From Chloroflexi bacterium 44-23 (GTDB taxonomy: Bacteria > Chloroflexota > Anaerolineae > Anaerolineales > Anaerolineaceae), in the NCBI GenBank assembly GCA_001899005.1, contig MKUW01000013.1, positions 186,001 through 250,000 of the forward strand: a stretch of 64,000 nt of DNA, given 5' to 3'. Shown here piece after piece: positions 45,254 through 53,404 of this stretch. The notes under the pieces are model-generated. The model had not been told where the DNA came from, did not search any database, and was given only the letters and a program-made list of their open reading frames with translations. The stretch's first letter is position 1. The number at the start of each line of letters is the position of its first letter. A program made the translations under genes and the position numbers.

Positions 45254-46129
45254 TTAACCGTATTTTTGGGCAACTATTTCGGCAACTTCTTGCACACTGC
45301 CCCGCCATGGGCCGGGTACTTCCTGCTTTAAGGAAGTGATCACCGCCGCCCATTGGCCGGAAATGCATGGGTTTTCGGTAAGCCGTTTGGTGATATAAGT
45401 CGAAAAGCAAGTGTCTCCACGGCCTGTCCGGCCTGCGAGTGAGTTCGGGGTGAAGGGTGCGAACCAAAACTCCCCATTGGCGGAGACGGTAACGCCTTTT
45501 GATTGGGTGATTACGATTTCCTTCGGTCCAAAATTGTGGAGCAATTTTGCAGCTTTTTTGATATCTTTTTCACCGGTTAGAAATTCCGCTTCTGCTTTAT
45601 CCAACTTAAGGTAGGTGACATGCTTAAGTCCCTCGGGCATTTCTTCCCAGGGTTGAAATATCAGATCATCTCCGACAGGTACGCGCACAAAACCCTGGAT
45701 ATCGATGGCAAGTGGAGCGCGAATTGCCATTGCTTGCAAGAAAGGCAGATCTATCTCCCCGGAAAAGAGTGGTGTCAGCATAATAATTCTGGCTGATACA
45801 TCCGGGATTTCTGCTGCGGAATAACTGCCGCCAAAACCAATCGGTTTGCAAATTCGTGTTTCCATATCAGTTGATTGGTAATAGTTGGCGATACCGGATG
45901 TGCCCGCGGAAGGAGTTGCATAAATGGTAATTCCTTCCTGCCGCAATTCATCCAACCGTCCAAAATCCTCGAGCTGTAAACGGGTGACAACAGCGACGCT
46001 GGCTCCTAATCGTTTTACCACGACGGAGCCATAATAAACACCTCCCCCTGAAGCAACTTCTTCAACGCCATCGACGATAAGCTTGTCTTTGGCGAAATTA
46101 CCAATCATGAGGATATCAAAATCTGACAT
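45254..46129 (-). CDS. PfkB-family carbohydrate/nucleoside kinase
   Basis: 291 residues from MSDFDIL; an upstream in-frame start lies inside the previous gene. PfkB fold: LMIGNFAKDKLIVDGVEEVAS (residues about 6-26), sugar-binding VASGGGVYYGS, and the anion hole/catalytic base in GRTGRGDTCFSTYI near residue 226-239 (Asp is the base). Cytoplasmic. It begins one base after the stop of the ABC ATPase, so it belongs to that operon and suggests that the imported solute is a sugar or polyol. Confidence 0.88.
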   Translation of the reverse strand: MSDFDILMIGNFAKDKLIVDGVEEVASGGGVYYGSVVVKRLGASVAVVTRLQLEDFGRLDELRQEGITIYATPSAGTSGIANYYQSTDMETRICKPIGFGGSYSAAEIPDVSARIIMLTPLFSGEIDLPFLQAMAIRAPLAIDIQGFVRVPVGDDLIFQPWEEMPEGLKHVTYLKLDKAEAEFLTGEKDIKKAAKLLHNFGPKEIVITQSKGVTVSANGEFWFAPFTPNSLAGRTGRGDTCFSTYITKRLTENPCISGQWAAVITSLKQEVPGPWRGSVQEVAEIVAQKYG

Positions 46130-46130
46130 A

Positions 46131-47210
46131 TTATTTGGCTGCCGGTAAAACTTGTATGCATCCTTCCGCAAAGCCGATCGAAACAGCCAACCCTTCCGGA
46201 AACATTTCCATTACATAGGGGTCAGTTTCTATTCCGGTGATCAATTCTCCACCGATTTCAACATCGTATTCGATAACATCCCCAAGATATGCAGCCCTCC
46301 GGACTGTTCCGCTGAACAATTCCCCGTCTTTTTTAATGCGAACCATCTCAGGTCGCACGATGAGAGTGACCGATTCTTGTCTGGCAAACTGACGCCTGAC
46401 GTTTTTCAGTGTTAATGTCTTGCCCAGAGCCGTTATGGTTAAGTCATTCCCGCTTTGTTCTAATACGGTTGCTGCGACGAAATTGGCTCTTCCAATAAAA
46501 TCAGCAACGAAACGGCTGTTCGGGAAACGGTACATTTCCAATGGTGAACCAACCTGTTCGATTTTGCCGAGGTTCATGACAACGATACGATCAGAGAGCG
46601 TCATCGCTTCAATCTGGTCGTGAGTGACATAGACGCTGGTGATATTCATTTCTTTCTGAATGCGCCGAATTTCTGTACGCATTTCTTCACGGAGTTTGGC
46701 ATCCAGGTTGGAAAGCGGCTCATCCATTAACAATACCTTTGGTTCCATGATGAGAGCACGTGCCAAAGCCACTCTTTGCTGCTGACCGCCGGAAAGCTGG
46801 GTAGGCGCTCTCTGTCCATAGCCTTCCAGATGGACTAATTCCAGTACTTTATCGGCGCGAGTGGTAATTTCTTTTTTTGAGAGGTGCTGCACATTCAGCC
46901 CGTAGGCGATATTTTCAAAGACATTCAAATGGGGAAAAATAGCATAACTTTGAAAAACCATTGACATATCGCGTTTATGTGGGGGCAAAGAATTAATTTC
47001 CATACCATCCAGAATGATTTGACCTTCACTCGGAAACTCAAATCCAGCGATCATTCGTAATGTGGTTGTTTTACCGCAGCCACTCGGACCAAGCAGGGTA
47101 ACCAGTTCACCTTTTTCTATTTCCAGATTAACATCAATTACAGCTTTCACTTCCTTTATTCCGCCGCGGGCCTGAAATGTTTTGGATAAGTTCACTAATG
47201 AAAGATACAT
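46131..47210 (-). CDS. ABC transporter ATP-binding protein (AfuC/FbpC/PotA type)
   Basis: 359 residues. Walker A GPSGCGKTTTLR, signature LSGGQQQRVALARAL, Walker B VLLMDEPLSNLD, H-loop VYVTHDQIEAM, and a C-terminal TOBE domain (from about residue 270, LIVRPEMVRI). This subfamily serves iron(III), spermidine, maltose-like and sugar-phosphate importers. Third gene of the operon binding protein - permease - ATPase - PfkB kinase. Confidence 0.93.
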   Translation of the reverse strand: MYLSLVNLSKTFQARGGIKEVKAVIDVNLEIEKGELVTLLGPSGCGKTTTLRMIAGFEFPSEGQIILDGMEINSLPPHKRDMSMVFQSYAIFPHLNVFENIAYGLNVQHLSKKEITTRADKVLELVHLEGYGQRAPTQLSGGQQQRVALARALIMEPKVLLMDEPLSNLDAKLREEMRTEIRRIQKEMNITSVYVTHDQIEAMTLSDRIVVMNLGKIEQVGSPLEMYRFPNSRFVADFIGRANFVAATVLEQSGNDLTITALGKTLTLKNVRRQFARQESVTLIVRPEMVRIKKDGELFSGTVRRAAYLGDVIEYDVEIGGELITGIETDPYVMEMFPEGLAVSIGFAEGCIQVLPAAK

Positions 47211-47230
47211 TTGACTCCCTCTATTTGATC

Positions 47231-49498
47231 TTAGAAACCCTGGCTCATATCAACTGATCCCCTGCCTTTGAAAAGACGATTGATCAACAGGTTGAGTAAG
47301 AAAATCGCAATTAATACGATCACGATGATGACGGTTGAATAGGCAGCAGCAATACTAACCCCACCCTGTTCCCATTCACTTAGAATGGAGGCCGTTACGA
47401 TTCGCCATTTCGCACTGATCAAGAAAATAATTGCAGAAAGGCTGGTCATATGACGTGTGAAGCTAAATATTAGTCCAGCTAAAAGAGCCGGAAGGATGAG
47501 CGGCAGTGTAACCTTACGAAAAGTGTATTGCGCATCCGCTCCCAGGATATTGGAAGCTTCTTCAATGGAAGGATCGATTTGTTGCAGAGATGCCACCCCG
47601 GATCGAACGGAGGCTGGCAAACTGCGAACTATAAAAGCCGCCATGATAATGTACGCACCACCCACCATGGCATAAGGAACGCCTGTGAAGGAAAGCGCGC
47701 AGGGGATGGCCAGCGCCATGATGCCCAAAGTGATCTGCCAGACTCTCCCTTTAGTGCCTTGTAGTAAAAGCGCACCGGCAAATATTAAAATAATAGCCAA
47801 TAAGGCAGGTGTCGGTTGTATAAGAACTTTTATATAATCGGAAAACTGAAATATTGCATTGCTGAAGAAACCGCGCGGTAGCGTGCGGCTGTAACTGGCG
47901 ATCGGTTTTCCAATCGCATCAGCCCAGTTATTCGCCATCAAGTAAACCCCGAGAGCGATTGCAACAGTTGGTTTAAAGACCTTTCTTTGAATGATGAGCA
48001 ACATCAAGCCAATTAGTATAAATGTACCGCCCAGGATATAGTACATCATTACACTTTCAACCCGAGTAAGAGCAACTCCGATGGCTGTACCAAAGATTAG
48101 CATAATAATGCGATCCGAAACTTTCTTACCGACAATTTGAACGAAAAAGATTGCCAGCAAGGTGTAAATTCCAATAGCCAATGCGATTGGTGGTTTATTA
48201 AAAGCCATGACAAAGCCGATTCCGAGGATTGTACCCGGAACAGCACCTCCCAAATTAGAGGAAAAATCGAGCATATCTTTGCCGGTAAATTTTTTGCGCA
48301 CAACCAGCCATGCGATGACCATTCCCAAAATGGCAGCAACTGGAGTGGAAATTGCACTCAGGAAAGTTGTATCAAGAATTGCTTCAACCCCGCGAGTGAC
48401 TGTCATTTCCCAGTGGCGTAATGTTGGCGCAAAATTAACACCCCAGGCGGTACTGAAGGATCCGTAAACAATGGTCAAATACAAAAGAATGATAAAAGCA
48501 ATGATCAGATACGCAATACTATTGACCGTCCAGCGAATAAGCGGGTCTTTTTCTTGAATTTGAGAGCCGGCCGGTTTTCCGGTAACAGAAATATAAGTCC
48601 TGCGGTTGACATAATAGCGTTGAATTAAAAAGATAATTAAAGTTGGAACAATCAATACAAAAGAGAGAGCTGAGGCTTTTTGGTAATTATATTCTCCAAT
48701 CACAGCCAGGAAAATTTGGGCAGACAGAACCATCTTATTACCGGCGATGAAAAGAGGATTGCCAAGATCTGCAAGCGATTCAACAAAAAGCAACAAAAAA
48801 GACCCGGCTAACCCCGGGATCAATAAGGGTAGTGTAACCGTGCGAAAGAGATAGAAGCGCCCTGCACCAAGGCTGGCTGCGGCTTCTTCCATGGCAGGGT
48901 TGAGCCGTTCGAGCATGGCACGCAGGATAAGATACGATACCGAGAAAAAGGTGATCGTTTGGACGATGACCAATCCATCCAACCCATAGATGTCATTGGC
49001 ACCTTGCACAAATTCGATACCCAGCAATTTGTTGGAGATCAACCCACTGCGGCCAAAGAGCAAAATCATACTCAATGCCAAAGCAAAAGGAGGTGAAACG
49101 GTTGGAACGAGTGCCAGCCAATGCACATATTTTTTTCCGGGAATGTTACAGCGCACAATGGCGTAAGCGAAAATGAAGCCAACCAGAGTTCCGGCTGTAG
49201 CGGTCATAAGGCCCATCAGCATGGTATCGGTAAATGCCCTTCTTAGTCCTGGGCCATAATAATTATCAAAATAACGTGCAAAATAGGTGACATCCCATGC
49301 GCCGTCACTATTAAAAAACCCGCCCACAATAGATCGATAAAGCGGGAAGATGACAAATACAAATATAAAAATACCGGAAAATATCAAGCTTATTGAAAGC
49401 ACAGGATCGCGGCCGATTAATGAAAATTCGCGAATTCTGCGCCTGAGATTATTCAAGCCTTTCGGCTGTCCTTCAGGAAGCGAAGAGATTTCTTGCAT
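47231..49498 (-). CDS. fused two-domain ABC transporter permease (AfuB-like)
   Basis: 755 residues from the ATG at 49498, where CTGGAG gives a good ribosome binding site; the longer frame starts in the upstream hairpin. Two permease domains, each with an EAA loop (MEEAAASLGAGRFYLFRTVTLPLLIPGL and IEEASNILGADAQYTFRKVTLPLILPALL, cited here only for landmarks EEAAASLGAG and EEASNILGAD). An additional membrane block of about 200 residues sits between the halves. This size is nearer AfuB than the about 550 residues usual for FbpB. It forms the channel with the ATPase and binding protein. Confidence 0.9.
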   Translation of the reverse strand: MQEISSLPEGQPKGLNNLRRRIREFSLIGRDPVLSISLIFSGIFIFVFVIFPLYRSIVGGFFNSDGAWDVTYFARYFDNYYGPGLRRAFTDTMLMGLMTATAGTLVGFIFAYAIVRCNIPGKKYVHWLALVPTVSPPFALALSMILLFGRSGLISNKLLGIEFVQGANDIYGLDGLVIVQTITFFSVSYLILRAMLERLNPAMEEAAASLGAGRFYLFRTVTLPLLIPGLAGSFLLLFVESLADLGNPLFIAGNKMVLSAQIFLAVIGEYNYQKASALSFVLIVPTLIIFLIQRYYVNRRTYISVTGKPAGSQIQEKDPLIRWTVNSIAYLIIAFIILLYLTIVYGSFSTAWGVNFAPTLRHWEMTVTRGVEAILDTTFLSAISTPVAAILGMVIAWLVVRKKFTGKDMLDFSSNLGGAVPGTILGIGFVMAFNKPPIALAIGIYTLLAIFFVQIVGKKVSDRIIMLIFGTAIGVALTRVESVMMYYILGGTFILIGLMLLIIQRKVFKPTVAIALGVYLMANNWADAIGKPIASYSRTLPRGFFSNAIFQFSDYIKVLIQPTPALLAIILIFAGALLLQGTKGRVWQITLGIMALAIPCALSFTGVPYAMVGGAYIIMAAFIVRSLPASVRSGVASLQQIDPSIEEASNILGADAQYTFRKVTLPLILPALLAGLIFSFTRHMTSLSAIIFLISAKWRIVTASILSEWEQGGVSIAAAYSTVIIVIVLIAIFLLNLLINRLFKGRGSVDMSQGF

Positions 49499-49517
49499 GA
49501 TTCTCCAGCAGAAAGAT

Positions 49518-49542
49518 ACTGGGCGGTTAATCACCGCCCAGT
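49518..49542 (-). terminator. intercistronic hairpin between binding protein and permease genes
   Basis: ACTGGGCGGT and ACCGCCCAGT are perfect 10-bp complements around TAATC, 20 bases after the binding-protein stop. Such structures commonly protect the binding-protein message or cause partial termination so that the binding protein is made in excess. Confidence 0.7.
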
Positions 49543-49562
49543 ATTTTAATTATTAAGTTGTA

Positions 49563-50639
49563 TTACTTGAGGTTCTCGGCGTTGGCGATTTCGTTGGTGA
49601 ATTTATCAACGATTGCGCCCTTGTTTTCACCAGCCCAAATGAAATCATAATCAATCAGGTTGACATCCAATAATTCAGGATGTGAAAGCTCAACACCTTT
49701 GACTGTTGGGGCTTGATAGGCATTGTATTTCGGGCCTAACGCTTGTGTTTCAGGCGTAATTGCCCAGTCATACCACAATTTGGCAGCCTGCATGTGTTTG
49801 GCACCTTTCAGGATGCCCATACCGCCGATTTCATAACCGGTTCCTTCAGCAGGGAAGCTCAATTCCAACGGCATTTGATTATTCTCAATTTCGTTTACGG
49901 TATCGTGTGAGAATACAATGGCTATCACTGCTTCACCCTGACCGACGAATTTAGCCGGAGCAGCACCACTTTTGGTAAATTGTGCCATTTGACCGGCATA
50001 TTTCTTGATATATTCCCATCCAGCTTCCTCACCGCGCATTTGTAAAATGGTTGCGAGTGCGGTGTATGATGTGCCGGATGTTGAAGGATGGGCTACCATA
50101 ATCTGACCGGTAAATTCAGGTTTAAGCAAATCGTCCCAGGAGGTGGGAGCCTTTGACTCCGGATGAGCGGCGAGCCAGTTGGTATTTGTGGCGAAACCAA
50201 GTGAACCGACATAAACGCCTACCCACTGGTTGTCGACATCTTTCATCTTTTGTGGATCGCGAATATTACCGTAATTGGGTGAATCATAGGCTTCCAAAAG
50301 ACCTTTGCCTTTGGCAGCAACAAAGCTGTCAACAGGACCACCCCACCAGATATCAAAAGTTGGGTTGTCTTTTTCAGCTTCAACACGAGCTAATGCTTCA
50401 CCAGATGACATGCGAACGTAGTTAACTGTTATCCCGTATTTGGCTTCGAATTCCTGCTTCATCCCCTGGCACCATTGCTCTTGAGGTGTACAAAGCACAT
50501 TGAGCTCTGTATCGGTAATTTCCTCGGGTGCATTGTCGACCTTGGGAGCATCTGTCGCGACGGCTGCCGGCTGGCAAGCAGCTAACAATAGAACAGAAAG
50601 CATAAGCAAAACAAGCACATAACCAATCTTTTTATTCAT
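49563..50639 (-). CDS. extracellular solute-binding lipoprotein (AfuA/FutA-like)
   Basis: 358 residues. Signal peptide with lipobox LLAAC (Cys22), then a class-II binding domain: ITDTELNVLCTPQEQWCQGM, FDIWWGGPVDSFVAAKGKG, and FTGQIMVAHPSTSGTSYTAL with the typical phosphate/anion-loop TSGTSY. The iron-ligand Tyr pair of FbpA is not evident. AfuA of the same family binds hexose phosphates; with a PfkB kinase in the operon, a sugar phosphate or similar anionic sugar is a better guess than iron. Promoter and leader hairpin precede it. Confidence 0.85.
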   Translation of the reverse strand: MNKKIGYVLVLLMLSVLLLAACQPAAVATDAPKVDNAPEEITDTELNVLCTPQEQWCQGMKQEFEAKYGITVNYVRMSSGEALARVEAEKDNPTFDIWWGGPVDSFVAAKGKGLLEAYDSPNYGNIRDPQKMKDVDNQWVGVYVGSLGFATNTNWLAAHPESKAPTSWDDLLKPEFTGQIMVAHPSTSGTSYTALATILQMRGEEAGWEYIKKYAGQMAQFTKSGAAPAKFVGQGEAVIAIVFSHDTVNEIENNQMPLELSFPAEGTGYEIGGMGILKGAKHMQAAKLWYDWAITPETQALGPKYNAYQAPTVKGVELSHPELLDVNLIDYDFIWAGENKGAIVDKFTNEIANAENLK

Positions 50640-50725
50640 ATTTCTTCTCCTGAAATAATGGGTATAGACATGTGGAACATGCCTTTTTCGTTTCTCAGCA
50701 ATGGCTGAGAAAAAGTATACAGTTC

Positions 50726-50753
50726 ATTATAACAATTTATTGTATTTTTTCAA
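50726..50753 (-). promoter_or_regulatory. strong sigma70-type promoter of the AfuABC-like operon
   Basis: Minus strand: TTGAAA (50748-50753), a 16-base spacer and perfect TATAAT (50726-50731), then a 5' leader of about 80 bases that holds the hairpin TTTCTCAGC-AATG-GCTGAGAAA. Confidence 0.7.
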
Positions 50754-50773
50754 TAAAAGGGGGTTGAGAGATG

Positions 50774-50801
50774 TTTTAGGCGGGCAGTCTACCGCCTAAA
50801 A
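50774..50801 (-). terminator. hairpin downstream of msrQ
   Basis: TTTTAGGCGG and CCGCCTAAAA are perfect 10-bp complements around an 8-base loop. The stem's own A/T ends could act as a bidirectional terminator. It lies 160 bases after the msrQ stop. Confidence 0.5.
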
Positions 50802-50964
50802 TCACCCTGCCCCTAATTTAATAAAGGATACAATTTATTCTAAAAAGCAAAGAAGGGAAACCCGGAAAAATAAAAAACATATACTCGATCATTACGAAAA
50901 TTGCAGAATGAAGCCAATTTACTGCTGCCAGTTTTTGAGCAAACCAAATGGAAACGCCTGAACT

Positions 50965-51684
50965 TTAACGACCTGCCAATAATTTTATTCGTTTTGCAAT
51001 AACCCAGTTTTTGATTGTGGTAATTCGCATAAGCAACAAAAACACGACAAAAAAGCCATATATGATTGGGCGGATTACATCACCGCTTAAATTGGAAACT
51101 GAACCTTTCAGAGCCCAGGCGTAGTGGATCACAGCCAGAAGAGCGGCAAAGTAGATTGTGCGGTGAAGAATTTTCCATTTCTTACCAAGTTTTCTCTTCC
51201 AGTATTTAAAAGAAGTGACTGCCAAAGCAAAGACTATCAAAGCCGCCAATGAACCAACAATGATGAAGGGTTTTTCAAATAATTGGCGTGCTAATTTGTT
51301 CAGATCAAAGCCAAAATCCAACCCAATGAAGGTCAGAAAATGCAATATTACATACAGGGCCGCATACAATCCAATCGTGCGACGGTGGCGACCAGGCTGC
51401 TTCCAACCGGTAATTGTGATAAATGGAGTAATTGCAAGACCTACGATAATCAAATTGATTGCCGCGAGACCAAGGCTCTGTTCAATAAACTGGATTGGAT
51501 TGACAGTCAATTGATTCGTTTGCCAGCGGATGAGTAGCTCAATGAATGGCAACAATCCGATCAAGTGGACAAACACTTTTAATCCGAGATTGCGGATGAG
51601 CAACTTACTATGCGGCTGGCTCAGATTGCTGGTTTTGGTATTGTTGTTAATTGTCAAAATTTCCTTTAAAGTGTTGTCTATCAT
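50965..51684 (-). CDS. msrQ: MsrQ-type heme-binding membrane subunit (ferric-reductase-like, YedZ)
   Basis: 239 residues, six helices. Ferric-reductase-like domain with WKQPGRHRRTIGLYAALYVILHFLTFI (His near 118 in YVILHF), KWKILHRTIYFAALLAVIHYAW with two further His residues; these are the b-heme ligands in MsrQ. MsrQ takes electrons from quinol and feeds the molybdoenzyme MsrP, which repairs methionine sulfoxide outside the membrane. No msrP is next to it; instead a thioredoxin-like lipoprotein (possible selenoprotein) lies 75 bases upstream on the same strand. Confidence 0.87.
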   Translation of the reverse strand: MIDNTLKEILTINNNTKTSNLSQPHSKLLIRNLGLKVFVHLIGLLPFIELLIRWQTNQLTVNPIQFIEQSLGLAAINLIIVGLAITPFITITGWKQPGRHRRTIGLYAALYVILHFLTFIGLDFGFDLNKLARQLFEKPFIIVGSLAALIVFALAVTSFKYWKRKLGKKWKILHRTIYFAALLAVIHYAWALKGSVSNLSGDVIRPIIYGFFVVFLLLMRITTIKNWVIAKRIKLLAGR

Positions 51685-51759
51685 GTGATTAATCCATGGG
51701 TTATTTTACTAAAAAGTATCACTTGCTTAATATTTGATCTGAATTGTACGTAATTCAAT

Positions 51760-52311
51760 TTATTTTTCAATGGAATTATCCAACAATGCCCGAATCGCGG
51801 CTTCGGTTTGATTGTATCCGCCCTCCCCAATATGGCTATAACGCAGATGACCAAGCTTATCGATCAAGAAGAGCGTGGGCCAATAACGAGTACCATACGC
51901 GCGCCAGGTTTCGCCTTTATTATCTTGAGCCACCGGGTAAGTAATCTCCAGTTCTTCAACAGCCTTTTTGAGGTTTTCCAAATCGGATTCGTATCCGAAT
52001 TCGGGATAATGATTACCGATAATGACCAATCCTTCTGCTGCATATTTCTCATACCAGCCCCTCAACGAGGGGACCACATTTCTACAATTAATTCAACCAA
52101 ATGTCCACATATCGATCAAAACCACTTTACCCTTCAGGTCCGCCAGCCGCAATGGCGTGTCACTATTGATCCAGGTATCGTTGGTCAGCTCCGGAGCAGG
52201 TCCCATATCAAGCAGCGTTGTTGATGTCTCTATGGGCTGGGTGTTTTTCGGGACGACACAGCCACTGAGAATGATTGTGAGAACCAGAAATAAAACGCTA
52301 TTTAATTTCAT
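51760..52311 (-). CDS. thioredoxin-like redoxin lipoprotein with in-frame TGA (candidate selenoprotein, UxxC)
   Basis: 183 residues if TGA 52093-52095 is read as selenocysteine. Signal peptide with lipobox LSGC (Cys18), then a TlpA/redoxin fold: LADLKGKVVLIDMWTFG, the TGA at codon 73, INC (Cys76), RNVVPSLRGWYEKYAAEG, TRYWPTLFLIDKLGHLRYSH (cis-Pro loop WPT). Family members have Cys at position 73 (CINC). Both parts are in one frame, with no other stop. ATG at 52311 with AAAGGA; the longer frame from 52446 would bury the signal peptide. A SECIS-like hairpin follows at 52058-52072. Alternatives: a nonsense mutation or sequencing error of TGT/TGC. Probably co-transcribed with msrQ. Confidence 0.75.
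52058..52072 (-). promoter_or_regulatory. candidate bacterial SECIS hairpin inside the redoxin gene
   Basis: On the mRNA strand CCCCUC-GUU-GAGGGG: a perfect 6-bp stem (or 5 bp with loop CGUUG). The first stem base is 20 nucleotides after the UGA and the loop begins 26 nucleotides after it. Known bacterial SECIS elements have a GC stem with a G in the first two loop positions, at roughly this distance. The base below the stem is an unpaired U opposite C. Confidence 0.55.
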
Positions 52312-52604
52312 AATCTTAAATCCTTTTCTGTAATGTCCATTGTATTTAACTTGCATTACAAAAGTCTTACAGAAAAGGAAAGCAAGTATTATTTTTTTCT
52401 TCCTAATTTGATAGGTTATTGTTGATGATTTAAGAGCTTGTTCCACTCATTCAATTTGGAGTATCTGGAGATACGCGTTCTCATCTTGATGAAGCATGGT
52501 GTCTCATAAATTGTAGGGGACTTTTGCGACTTAGAAAATAGGGCAGGGACAAGCGCATGCGTTCTTTTCCAAAAAATAGTTTCCTGAGGCTTTAAATCGA
52601 AAAG

Positions 52605-53240
52605 TTAGACGGAAGTGTAAGTGTAGGAAGCCCAACCACCCGGGATAGGAATCCCTTGACTGGTATAAACTTGAAAATTAAAAGTGTGCTCACCCAAAGT
52701 TTCAGACCCAAAGGTCCATAAACCGTATTCGATCTTTTCTCCGGGCTTTACCGCTTTATCAACAGTCAACTCTAATTGAACGGTCGCTTCACCTTTAAAA
52801 CTGGCTAATTTAATAGTCGACCCGGCATCCCAGGTCAGGGTTCCATTATTTTCGAATCCAATCGCCAGACCATAAATTTCATTTGGCACGTAGATGCGTT
52901 TATTTTCCGGCCAGGTGGTAACGTATAATAATTTAGCGGATAGCGAAACAACCGGTGTGGCTGTATCAGCAATGGTTGTCGCAGTTGGGATCTCGGTAGG
53001 GGGAATTGGTGTTGAAGTTGGAGGTTGTGAGGTTGCGGTTGGTTGAGGGGTGACAGTCGGATTGAGCAGTGCTTCAGATGTCATTTCGGAGCGCAAGGTT
53101 TCCACGGCTGCGGCAACAACCGCAGCTTGATCCAGGGTGGGAGAGATTGGGGCTGAAGGTGCGTTGCAAGCATTCAGAAGGATCAATATGAATAACAAAA
53201 CTGCGAATAAACGACCATATGTAGAAATTAATTTGTTCAT
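52605..53240 (-). CDS. lipoprotein with Thr/Pro-rich linker and NBR1-type Ig-like domain
   Basis: 211 residues from the ATG at 53240 (a GTG three codons earlier is possible). Signal peptide with lipobox LLNAC (Cys25). Residues about 60-105 form a flexible linker of P/T/S repeats (TVTPQPTATSQPPTSTPIPP). Residues about 110-205 form an Ig-like fold close to the next-to-BRCA1 central domain: FENNGTLTWDAGSTIKLAS, KPGEKIEYGLWTFGSETLGEHTF (YxxWxF/xxxG). In Anaerolineae this domain decorates many surface lipoproteins and probably binds other proteins or glycans. Monocistronic. Confidence 0.85.
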   Translation of the reverse strand: MNKLISTYGRLFAVLLFILILLNACNAPSAPISPTLDQAAVVAAAVETLRSEMTSEALLNPTVTPQPTATSQPPTSTPIPPTEIPTATTIADTATPVVSLSAKLLYVTTWPENKRIYVPNEIYGLAIGFENNGTLTWDAGSTIKLASFKGEATVQLELTVDKAVKPGEKIEYGLWTFGSETLGEHTFNFQVYTSQGIPIPGGWASYTYTSV

Positions 53241-53404
53241 AATTCTCACTTTGCTTTTTGTTAAATCGATCCGAATGATACCATGAAATAACGTTAAGCT
53301 TACAAAACGGATTTACCGAAAAGAGCTTTGGATGGCAAATTGAGCAACAGTATTTATGCATTTATTGTGCGGTCTTTTGATAATACAACTGCAATTTCTA
53401 ACTC

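Larger units (their letters stand above)
50640..50964. other. 325-base intergenic region with promoter and two hairpins
   Basis: From right to left on the minus strand: hairpin 50774-50801 (end of the MsrQ transcript), promoter 50726-50753, and a leader hairpin TTTCTCAGC/GCTGAGAAA at 50690-50712. No ORF. Confidence 0.6.

Noticed and set aside
52077..52446. Two separate genes (a 117-residue and a 105-residue protein) instead of one redoxin
   Set aside because: Both parts are in the same frame, separated only by one TGA at the redox Cys position. Each half alone lacks part of the fold, and the downstream part has no start site of its own.
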